Part shown: one piece after another, positions 1-5,360 of the stretch
Layout: every line of letters begins with the position of its first letter
Numbering within the stretch: the stretch's first letter is position 1
Origin: CAYLLT01 sp964591605
Lineage (GTDB): Bacteria; Planctomycetota; Phycisphaerae; UBA1845; PWPN01
Direction of reading: 5' to 3'
NCBI GenBank assembly: GCA_964591605.1
Contig: CAZQEN010000441.1
Coordinates: forward strand, 1 to 5,508
Length of the DNA stretch: 5,508 nucleotides
Made by a program: the position numbers and the translations under genes
Notes under the pieces: generated by a model
The model's database searches: none
What the model saw: only the letters and a program-made list of their open reading frames with translations
What the model was told of the DNA's origin: nothing

Positions 1-1111
1 CGTCATAGCCGCTGTAGTTGACGATCACCGGAAACGGGCCGCGGCCCGGCGGCATCTGCATCCAGCCCAGGGCACGGCCGAAGGCGATGTACACACCAGC
101 GATTCCCTCCCGATCCCGCGGTCCGTCCAGGTGCGTGGTGCTCGTCCAGAAGCACGGATACTCGCCGTCCTCCAGCCGTGAGATCTCGAAGACCGGGTCG
201 ATGGCCGGTCCGCGCCGGGCGGGATCGGTCGCGGCCGGCGCCCGCGTATAGTCCACGATGCTCTGGAGCTCCTTGGCGTCCGGGAGGCGCCAGTCGCTGT
301 GGGCGGCGAATTTCGACGCGTTGCGCGCCTGCACCCACGCCAGGGCCTTCTCCCAGTTCATACCCGCGCCGCTGTCGGCTCTGGCCCACATGAGGCCGGT
401 GGCGCGGTCGGTGATCGTGCCGTCGCCGTTGTCGTGAAAGTCGTTGCGGCCGTAGGCGGGATTCCCGCGCACGTAGCGCACGTAGAGCCGATGCGGTCCC
501 CCGCCGGCGGGCCCGGGCCGCATGAGCGGATAACCCTTGATCCGCCCGTCGGCGAAGTTCACGCCGAACACCGTCTCGTCGCCGCGCATCGTGGTGCCGA
601 CGTAGCGCGTGGCCGACCAGTCCTGACAGTCGATCGGCCGCTCGCCCCGAGCCTCATCGCCGTAGGCAAAGCCGAAGTATTCGGTATCGAGATACGGGCG
701 AGACCCGCCCTCCGGATGAAAACCGCCATTGAAGTCGATCAGCGAATAGAGCTCCTTGATCGTCGGCACACGCCAATCGTGCTGTCCTCCCGCGCGGCAT
801 GCGGCCGCGCCCGCCATCGCAGCCTCCCATGTGATCTTCTCGCCCCGCGCCTGGACCCACATCAGGCCGGTGTTCAGGTCGGTGATGGTTCCGTCGTGGT
901 TATCGCGATAGGCGGGGGCTCGGCCCTTGAAATGTGCATCCTGACCATAGAACGGCCGGCCGGAGGCAGGACAGGGAATCTCGCCGCGGTCGCCGTAACA
1001 CCGAGTCTGGCCAGTATCGACCACCGGGTAACCCCGCTCCGCGGCCAGTCCGCCCAGGCTGGTACCGGCGGCGAGCCCAAAGACGATCGCTTTGCACAGA
1101 GCATCGGTCAT
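1..1111 (-). CDS. Exported tandem DUF1566 (Lcl C-terminal type) protein, 3' end outside window
   Basis: The frame is open from an ATG at 1111-1109 to the left edge, giving 370 codons without a stop, so the C-terminus is missing. Residues 8-24 are hydrophobic and end in LAA before ERG, which suggests a signal peptide and an exported protein. Two DUF1566 units are visible. Unit 1 has DGTITDLNTGLMW (73-85) and DWRVPTIKELYSLIDF (112-127). Unit 2 has DGTITDRATGLMW (230-242), DWRLPDAKELQSIVDY (273-288) and FWTST (321-325). DUF1566 domains occur in many bacterial surface or secreted proteins and have no known catalytic role; the Asp/Gly-rich DxxxDGTI turn could bind a metal, but that is inference. 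Cysteines at 38, 47, 105, 162 and 320 would allow disulfides after export. The start overlaps the stop of the upstream gene as ATGA, and no clear Shine-Dalgarno precedes it, so translational coupling is likely. I am sure of the family and unsure of the function. Confidence 0.88.
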   Translation of the reverse strand, partial: MTDALCKAIVFGLAAGTSLGGLAAERGYPVVDTGQTRCYGDRGEIPCPASGRPFYGQDAHFKGRAPAYRDNHDGTITDLNTGLMWVQARGEKITWEAAMAGAAACRAGGQHDWRVPTIKELYSLIDFNGGFHPEGGSRPYLDTEYFGFAYGDEARGERPIDCQDWSATRYVGTTMRGDETVFGVNFADGRIKGYPLMRPGPAGGGPHRLYVRYVRGNPAYGRNDFHDNGDGTITDRATGLMWARADSGAGMNWEKALAWVQARNASKFAAHSDWRLPDAKELQSIVDYTRAPAATDPARRGPAIDPVFEISRLEDGEYPCFWTSTTHLDGPRDREGIAGVYIAFGRALGWMQMPPGRGPFPVIVNYSGYD

Positions 1112-2118
1112 TGCGATCGCTCGATCAGTGCCTGCCGCAGAAGCGGCAGCAGGATCTCGTGGTGGCCGGCGATGTCGAGGCCGTGGCCTTTGCCGACCGG
1201 ACGGCCGATGACGTTCTGGGCCGGACGGTAGTGGCGGAGCTGGTCGAGATTGACGGTGACCAGCTCGTCGAGATTCGCACCCAGGTTGCGGGCCACCGAG
1301 ACGGCTTTGAGGAACACCTCGGGGAGCAGCACGGCCGACCCGATGTTGCACCAGACACCGCCGGGCTCCGGAGGTCTGGAGGCCATGGCCTCCACGACGC
1401 CGCACAGTATGCGAAAGTCGCTGAGCGTGGCGATGCCGATGTCCCCCCCATCAGCGCTGGCCGGCATGTGGACGGTGTCGGTCCCGATGGCCACGTGCAC
1501 CGTCGCGGGAAGCCCCAGCTCGGCCGCACTGGCCAGCACGCTCAGCCCGGCGTGGGGCAGCCTCTCCTCGCGGATGAGCCGGCCGACCGCAGCGCCGTAG
1601 CCACAGCCGCTCTGCGCCGCGAGCCGCGCCGCGCGGGCGAAGAACTCGGCCGTCTCACGCACCATGCCGAAGCGCCCGTCGCGGATGTTCTCCCCCACGT
1701 CCTCGCTGGTCGCACCGATGAGGGCAATCTCGAAGTCATGGATGGCCGTCGCCCCGTGGCAGGCGATGGCGGTCACGATCCCCCGCCGCATGAGATCGAT
1801 CACCACCGGCCCGCAGCCTACCTTGACCACGTGCCCGCCCATCGCGAACGCCACGGGCCGGCCTGCCTTGCGGGCAGCGGTGATGGCATCGACCGCGGTT
1901 CGCAGCCGGCTCACCCCCAGGAACCCTGGCAAAGAGGCAAACCATTCTGCGAAACCCGTCCCCGCCGCGGGCGTCCCGGCAAATGCGCCGATCTGCGAGA
2001 TGTGCTGCCGCTCGTGGATCGAGTAGAGCCGCAGCGCAGAGACATCCGCTGCTCGGCTGCTCGCGTCTTCGCGGCCGGGACCGGGGTTGGCATCGTCAGG
2101 CGGAGGTTTCGGGGGCAT
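1108..2118 (-). CDS. Deoxyhypusine synthase-like protein of unknown function
   Basis: This is a 336-residue soluble protein with no signal peptide. Its plan resembles deoxyhypusine/homospermidine synthases. A segment around 88-128 (GGHVVKVGCGPVVIDLMRRG, then IVTAIACHGATAIHDFE) resembles the DHS stretch before its GG-containing NAD site. GTDTVHMPASADGGDIG (212-228) matches the region of the DHS ALTDGSLGD motif. RPVGKGHGLDIAGHHEILL (306-324) could correspond to the catalytic-lysine segment, with K310 as the candidate. The full EFDGSDSGARPDE signature of true DHS is absent. Bacteria lack eIF5A, so another substrate, such as a polyamine or an imine-linked NAD chemistry, is more likely; this is inference. 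I chose the ATG at 2118 because GAGGAG (2128-2123) and AAGGAG (2137-2132) precede it. ATGs at 2151 and 2148 lack such a site and would add only 10-11 residues. The gene overlaps the lpxK end by 23 nt and its stop overlaps the next start by 4 nt. The coding call is firm; the family call rests on remembered motifs. Confidence 0.75.
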   Translation of the reverse strand: MPPKPPPDDANPGPGREDASSRAADVSALRLYSIHERQHISQIGAFAGTPAAGTGFAEWFASLPGFLGVSRLRTAVDAITAARKAGRPVAFAMGGHVVKVGCGPVVIDLMRRGIVTAIACHGATAIHDFEIALIGATSEDVGENIRDGRFGMVRETAEFFARAARLAAQSGCGYGAAVGRLIREERLPHAGLSVLASAAELGLPATVHVAIGTDTVHMPASADGGDIGIATLSDFRILCGVVEAMASRPPEPGGVWCNIGSAVLLPEVFLKAVSVARNLGANLDELVTVNLDQLRHYRPAQNVIGRPVGKGHGLDIAGHHEILLPLLRQALIERSQ

Positions 2119-3175
2119 CCGGCTCCTCGTGCTCCTTGAGCACCGCATCAATCAGGCCGCAGAGTATCTTATCGCCGTCATCCAGCAGCGCCATCTCCAC
2201 CCGCAGCACCAGCACCGGCACCGGCCACTCGAAGCCGCCGTCCGCGAGCTTCACCGCGTCCTTCTCCGTGGTCACCAGGGCCTCAAGGCTCTCACGACGC
2301 GCCCATTCGACCAGTGCGCGGCCGTCCCGGGCCGTGTACGCATGATGATCCGCGAAGACGAACGGACCGGCGGGGCGATATCCGAGGTTCTGCAGCGTCC
2401 GCAGGAACGCATCGGGCCGGGCGATGCCGCAGAACGCCCCCAGGCGCGACCCTCTCGCCGGCTCCGCCCTCGCCCCGCTCAGGTCGTAGAAGCCGGCCGG
2501 CCGGTGAACCGCCTTCACGATCGGCAGGTCGGGTGCGATCCCGCGGATCCGGCGCTCGATGTCCGCCACGGCCTCGTCGCTGACCTGATCGACCCGCGTC
2601 AGCACGACCGCCTCCGCCCGCCGCAGGCCCCGCAGCGGCTCGCGAAGCAAACCGCGGGGCAGCAGATGCCCGAAGCCGAACGGCCGTGTCGCGTCCACCA
2701 GGACGATGTCCAGATCGCGTCCCACCCGCCGATGCTGAAAGCCGTCGTCCAGCACCGCCGCCTTCGCCGCATATTCCTGGATCGCCAGCCGGCCCGAAGC
2801 CGTCCGATCGGGGTTCGCAATCGCGACCGCCTTGGGCACCTTCCGTGACAGCATGAGCAGCTCGTCGGCCATCCCCTGCTCGGACTTGTATCCCCGGCTG
2901 AGCACCGCGGGCTTGCGGCCCCGCTCCAGCAACCGCTCGCACAGCCACACGGTCATCGGCGTCTTGCCCGTCCCCCCCACCGTCAGATTGCCGACCGAGA
3001 TGACCGGCACTTCCAGCCAGACCGGCAGCGCCCAGCGCCCGTAGTAGAAGTTCCGCAGCCCGACGGCCGCCCCATACACGCCCGCCCCGGCGGCGAGCCC
3101 CAATCGTGCAAGTGCCGCACCCAGGCCCCGGCGCCGCCCGGAGATGATCTCGAAATAGGCCGATTCGCCCCGCAA
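2096..3175 (-). CDS. lpxK: Tetraacyldisaccharide 4'-kinase LpxK
   Basis: LpxK phosphorylates the 4' position of the tetraacyldisaccharide-1-phosphate to make lipid IVA, the sixth step of lipid A synthesis, at the inner face of the cytoplasmic membrane. The 359-residue product fits the family. It has an N-terminal hydrophobic/amphipathic helix (18-40) followed by LRNFYYGR (40-47). The P-loop is GNLTVGGTGKTP (62-73). LSRGY is at 92-96, and the signature DDGFQHRR (143-150) carries the paired catalytic-region aspartates. VDATRPFG (160-167) follows, and further on come FCGIARPDAF, FADHHAYT and VTTEKDAVKL, all characteristic of the family. The start is a TTG at 3175: GGGAGG lies 5 nt upstream, and the following ESAYFEIISG resembles N-termini of related proteins. 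The frame stays open up to 3397, but that extension is Gly/Arg low-complexity and unlike LpxK. This is the first gene of the operon in the window, with the DHS-like gene overlapping its 3' end. Identity is very secure; the exact start is less so. Confidence 0.95.
   Translation of the reverse strand: MRGESAYFEIISGRRRGLGAALARLGLAAGAGVYGAAVGLRNFYYGRWALPVWLEVPVISVGNLTVGGTGKTPMTVWLCERLLERGRKPAVLSRGYKSEQGMADELLMLSRKVPKAVAIANPDRTASGRLAIQEYAAKAAVLDDGFQHRRVGRDLDIVLVDATRPFGFGHLLPRGLLREPLRGLRRAEAVVLTRVDQVSDEAVADIERRIRGIAPDLPIVKAVHRPAGFYDLSGARAEPARGSRLGAFCGIARPDAFLRTLQNLGYRPAGPFVFADHHAYTARDGRALVEWARRESLEALVTTEKDAVKLADGGFEWPVPVLVLRVEMALLDDGDKILCGLIDAVLKEHEEPDAPETSA
2123..2137 (-). promoter_or_regulatory. 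Ribosome binding site of the DHS-like gene inside the lpxK 3' end
   Basis: On the minus strand, AAGGAG (2137-2132) and GAGGAG (2128-2123) precede the ATG at 2118, with gaps of 13 and 4 nt. They lie inside the last codons of lpxK, as expected of a tightly coupled operon. They decide the start at 2118 over the ATGs at 2151 and 2148. Confidence 0.55.
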
Positions 3176-3180
3176 CGTGT

Positions 3181-3186
3181 CCTCCC
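3181..3186 (-). promoter_or_regulatory. Shine-Dalgarno supporting the TTG start of lpxK
   Basis: GGGAGG on the minus strand at 3186-3181 sits 5 nt before the TTG at 3175-3173. No ATG lies in frame between the low-complexity upstream stretch and the P-loop, so this site decides the start. Confidence 0.6.
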
Positions 3187-3239
3187 GGCCCCCGAGAATG
3201 GACCAGGCACCCAAGACGCACGTCCTGCTGATCACGAAG

Positions 3240-3245
3240 GTTATA
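3240..3245 (-). promoter_or_regulatory. Weak candidate -10 box for the lpxK operon
   Basis: TATAAC on the minus strand at 3245-3240 is a fair -10 match. It would start a transcript near 3233, giving a leader of about 58 nt before the TTG at 3175. No good -35 is seen 16-18 nt upstream, where the sequence is G-rich, so activator help or another promoter is possible. Confidence 0.3.
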
Positions 3246-3257
3246 CTCGAACTCGAT

Positions 3258-3317
3258 CCCTGACCCCGAATCCCGGAGCCCCCGGCCCGCCCGCCGGCCC
3301 TGCCCGCCTCATGCCCC
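3258..3317 (-). other. Cluster of G-runs (possible G-quadruplex) upstream of lpxK
   Basis: Nine runs of three or more C occur on the plus strand at 3258-3260, 3264-3267, 3272-3274, 3279-3283, 3286-3288, 3290-3292, 3298-3300, 3303-3305 and 3314-3317, so the minus strand has matching G-runs. Gaps are mostly 1-5 bases, which satisfies the usual G3N1-7 quadruplex pattern more than once. The cluster lies in the divergent intergenic region, just upstream of the candidate lpxK -10. A regulatory role is inference; general GC richness could account for part of it. Confidence 0.45.
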
Positions 3318-3370
3318 GCCGGCCCGAGGGTCGATATACCCATGCTGCGAGACTTGGTCGAACCTCTGCT

Positions 3371-3398
3371 TTGAGTTCGCCCGACGTTTGGGTACAAT
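3371..3398 (+). promoter_or_regulatory. Sigma70-type promoter of the membrane zinc-ribbon gene
   Basis: TTGAGT (3371-3376) and TACAAT (3393-3398) are separated by 16 bp and resemble the housekeeping consensus. A start site about 7 nt past the -10 falls at 3404-3406, only 3-5 nt before the ATG at 3409. The transcript would be nearly leaderless, which agrees with the lack of any Shine-Dalgarno. Confidence 0.65.
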
Positions 3399-3408
3399 CC
3401 GGACCGTT

Positions 3409-3888
3409 ATGATGCTGGCGCGGAAACGAGACTATCCCATCATCCGGCTGCTCATCGGGGCCTTCTACAGCCTCGCCGTCCTCATACTCGTGGGCGGGGT
3501 TTCAACAGGGGTCTACCTGTGGCTGCGCGCCGAGGCCGAGCAGGTGGGTGACCTGAACAGCTACCCGGTGCCCGGCGTCCTCAACGCCTACAGCGCCGGC
3601 AATCTCTACCTGGCCGCCGCCATCTTCGCCGCGGCCGGCATGATCGGCTTCCTCATCACCGGCTCATTCGGCCAGCTCCTGGCCATGCAGCGCGACCGGG
3701 CCATCAACGCGTCCCTGCAGGTCCAGCTCCTCGAAGACATCCTCGAAATGAACGAAGAGGCCGCCCTCGCCGCCCACGGCACCCGCGTCGAGCTCTGCGA
3801 AGGCTGCGGCCGCCTCGGTTCCCTCCACCGCATCGACTCCGGCCACTGGATCTGCCGCGACTGCCGCCGCCAGCTCCGCTCGGCGTGA
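3409..3888 (+). CDS. Small two-helix membrane protein with C-terminal zinc ribbon
   Basis: The product is 159 residues and is not a named family I recognise. It has a short basic N-terminus (ARKRDYP). Two hydrophobic helices follow, at about 14-39 and 64-88, joined by a roughly 25-residue loop with VPGVLNAYSAGN. A charged helical segment, ASLQVQLLEDILEMNEE, spans 101-117. The C-terminal ribbon has paired cysteines C130/C133 and C149/C152 (CX2C-X15-CX2C), likely one zinc site. Both termini probably face the cytoplasm, putting the ribbon inside, where it might bind a protein or nucleic acid; this is inference. ATGs at 3409 and 3412 are both possible starts. A TTG at 3388 is excluded because it lies upstream of the -10 box of the predicted promoter. 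The gene diverges from lpxK and converges on the PEP-CTERM gene. Its last 16 codons and stop are duplicated 252 bp downstream. Confidence 0.87.
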   Translation: MMLARKRDYPIIRLLIGAFYSLAVLILVGGVSTGVYLWLRAEAEQVGDLNSYPVPGVLNAYSAGNLYLAAAIFAAAGMIGFLITGSFGQLLAMQRDRAINASLQVQLLEDILEMNEEAALAAHGTRVELCEGCGRLGSLHRIDSGHWICRDCRRQLRSA

Positions 3889-3893
3889 GGGAG
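3837..3893 (+). repeat. 57-bp direct repeat, copy 1 (3' end of the zinc-ribbon gene)
   Basis: This copy encodes the end of the zinc-ribbon protein from Ser144 (SGHWICRDCRRQLRSA), its TGA stop and five bases beyond. It matches 4089-4145 at 56 of 57 positions at a constant offset of 252. The single difference is A3872 against G4124. The match breaks sharply at both edges. Because it is the functional gene end, it is probably the parent copy. Confidence 0.93.
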
Positions 3894-3935
3894 GCTTGGG
3901 GGCGTGGCAATGCTTCCTGGATCCGCTCGGGTAGA

Positions 3936-4008
3936 TCCCGTCTGCCGGACGGGACCTGGATGAGCGACGCACTCACCCCTCGCAGGTCCCGCCCGGCAGG
4001 CAGGACCT
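3936..4008. repeat. REP-like inverted repeat pair A/B
   Basis: Arm A (3937-3958) and arm B (3983-4004) are imperfect inverted copies, 19 of 22 positions, with 24 nt between them. Each arm can also fold alone. In A, TCCCGTC (3936-3942) pairs with GACGGGA (3948-3954) around a 5-nt loop. In B, AGGTCC (3984-3989) pairs with GGACCT (4003-4008), with an inner GCC/GGC. Palindrome pairs like this recall REP/BIME units, which often lie at the ends of convergent genes. Confidence 0.75.
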
Positions 4009-4018
4009 AGACAGCCTC

Positions 4019-4085
4019 GTAGGGTCCGCTGTGCGGACGGAATGCCGGGACGCCACCCGCGTTCCGTCCGCGAAGCGGACCCTAC
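4019..4085. repeat. REP-like inverted repeat pair C/D, long hairpin
   Basis: Arm C (4019-4045) and arm D (4059-4085) are inverted copies, 24 of 27 positions, separated by 13 nt. Each contains its own perfect stem GTCCGC/GCGGAC, with loop TGT in C (4024-4038) and loop GAA in D (4066-4080). The pair can therefore form one long hairpin or two small ones. No T-run follows on either strand, so a standard intrinsic terminator is not shown, though the hairpin could still end or stabilise the convergent transcripts. The TAG stop of the PEP-CTERM frame (4084-4082) lies inside arm D. Confidence 0.82.
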
Positions 4086-5269
4086 CTGCTCCGGCCACTG
4101 GATCTGCCGCGACTGCCGCCGCCGGCTCCGCTCGGCGTGAGGGAGATCCCCCCTCTGTGCACGTCGAACTCGGGTGAACGCTCGCGACGAAAGCACAGGC
4201 CACTAATCGCGACAGCGAGAACCAGCAGCGTGTCGGGCTCCGGAACCAGCATTGTGTAGAGGTCGTAGAGTTCCTCGCCACCATCGGAAGCCGTTTGACT
4301 TTGTACCCACGCCACCATGTTCCCATCAATACTCGGTGACGAGGCGTAGGGAGTTGTGTATCCGGGACGGGAGGGCAACGCGAAATCAAACGCGGAGGAA
4401 TTCACGAGACTGTATCCGTAGAGGTGCCCGCCGCTGGTCCATACCACGTATTCCTCCGAGACGGCGGCCCCCCCAGTAGCGAATGTATTGCCGACCTTTC
4501 TTGCCGTGCCCGTGTGCGCGTTGTAATCCCAGACACCGGCATCGCTCCAAACCACGTGAGAACCGGCGATGTCCGGGTAGTCTCCGTTTCCCACTCGCTG
4601 CTCAACGCCAGTCATCATGTTCCGCAGCCAGACTCCGTGGTTCGCACCACTTCTATCTGCCCAGGCAACCCAATCGCCATCGGTTGCCACATCGGTTTCG
4701 ATCCCGCTTTCGCTGGTGATTTGAATCTCTGAACCGGTCGGCATGCCGTCGGGAAGGATGCGTCGTGCGAAAACATCCCATTCAAATCCTACCGAGCTCG
4801 CGCTCCAGGCTGCCCAATTCGATCCCACATTTGTATAAACCCAAATGTAATATCGGCTGGAAAGTGTATGAGTCCTTCCGGTGTTGAGCCCGTAAGAGTA
4901 AGCTGCATAACCGCCGTAAGTGAAGACAGATCCATCGAGATCAAGTCCGCGCTGATAGAAATCGAAACTGCGCGATTCGATTCCAGTGGAGATCCTGTAC
5001 CGATATGTGCCCGGTGAGGAAGAGCGAAAATCTAACCAGATTACATTGTCCCCTGAGATGTGGACATCAGATTTAAACTCCGTATTCGCCGTAATCCGAA
5101 TGGGTTCAAAGAGCGCGCCTAACGCCAAGCCTGCCGGCCAAGCTGCCATCGCAATCAGGGAGATCGTCACGATGATAGATCGGATTCCGTATGGCGCTGC
5201 AGCGAGTCCCCGGGCGTTAGCCGTTAGTGGCAGGAGGAGGGGGTTGAGATGGGCTCCTATGGTTTGCAT
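4082..5269 (-). CDS. Secreted beta-propeller-like protein with PEP-CTERM sorting signal and abnormal C-terminal tail
   Basis: The 395-residue product starts at the ATG at 5269; two GTG codons just before it (5275 and 5272) are alternatives. A rather long n-region (1-30) leads into a hydrophobic signal segment, SIIVTISLIAMAAWPAGLAL (31-50). The mature part has repeated strand-rich units with VIWLD, WVAWAD, HVVWSD, YVVWTS and MVAWVQ, spaced like TolB-type propeller blades. These units probably form an extracellular propeller of unknown ligand. The end carries VPEP (342-345), a hydrophobic helix (347-360) and RRER (361-364), the PEP-CTERM signal used by exosortase/EpsH sorting. Normally such proteins stop within a few residues of this; here 31 more follow, of which about 376-393 are antisense repeat copy 2. 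Base composition is less GC-rich than the lpxK operon. A TolB-like fold is my reading of the motifs; the PEP-CTERM call is firm. Confidence 0.9.
   Translation of the reverse strand: MQTIGAHLNPLLLPLTANARGLAAAPYGIRSIIVTISLIAMAAWPAGLALGALFEPIRITANTEFKSDVHISGDNVIWLDFRSSSPGTYRYRISTGIESRSFDFYQRGLDLDGSVFTYGGYAAYSYGLNTGRTHTLSSRYYIWVYTNVGSNWAAWSASSVGFEWDVFARRILPDGMPTGSEIQITSESGIETDVATDGDWVAWADRSGANHGVWLRNMMTGVEQRVGNGDYPDIAGSHVVWSDAGVWDYNAHTGTARKVGNTFATGGAAVSEEYVVWTSGGHLYGYSLVNSSAFDFALPSRPGYTTPYASSPSIDGNMVAWVQSQTASDGGEELYDLYTMLVPEPDTLLVLAVAISGLCFRRERSPEFDVHRGGISLTPSGAGGGSRGRSSGRSR
4089..4145 (+). repeat. 57-bp direct repeat, copy 2 (orphan gene end, antisense in the PEP-CTERM gene)
   Basis: This is the duplicate of the zinc-ribbon gene end. 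Read on the plus strand it would still give SGHWICRDCRRRLRSA and a stop, with one Gln-to-Arg change, but it has no body attached. Read on the minus strand it supplies residues of about 376-393 of the PEP-CTERM protein. It could be the remnant of a lost tandem paralogue, or a segmental duplication made when the palindromes between the copies arrived. Confidence 0.93.
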
Positions 5270-5331
5270 CACCACCCGCGCTGACTTTCACCGCGCGCCA
5301 GAAACCCGCCAGCCTCTCACATCCAAGTACC

Positions 5332-5360
5332 ATGATACACTGCGGTCCCGGTGCTGGCAA
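5332..5360 (-). promoter_or_regulatory. Candidate sigma70 promoter of the PEP-CTERM gene
   Basis: On the minus strand TTGCCA (5360-5355) and TATCAT (5337-5332) are separated by exactly 17 bp. Transcription would begin near 5325, leaving a leader of about 55 nt before the ATG at 5269. The ribosome binding site is weak (GGGTGGTG just before the ATG). The stretch from here to the window end shows no supportable gene. Confidence 0.55.

Noticed and set aside
299..2139. Long plus-strand frames opposite the minus-strand operon (299-1231 and 934-2139).
   Set aside because: They are rich in Arg/Pro/His/Gly with no recognisable motif, and lie antisense to genes with clear family signatures; they are GC-driven shadow frames.
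3176..3397. N-terminal extension of LpxK to 3397 (up to 74 extra residues).
   Set aside because: The extension is Gly/Arg/Ser low-complexity, unlike the family, and overlaps the opposite promoter. The TTG at 3175 has a proper ribosome binding site and gives normal length.
4019..4085. Intrinsic (Rho-independent) terminator at the C/D hairpin.
   Set aside because: The stem is strong, but no T-run follows on either strand, so I list it as a repeat only.
3889..4088. CRISPR array.
   Set aside because: The repeats are inverted palindromes plus one direct pair, with no regular repeat-spacer spacing.
3606..4196. Minus-strand frame of 196 residues across the zinc-ribbon gene and the repeats.
   Set aside because: It is antisense to a well-supported gene and its internal repeated HAERS-type segment is just the 57-bp repeat read backwards.
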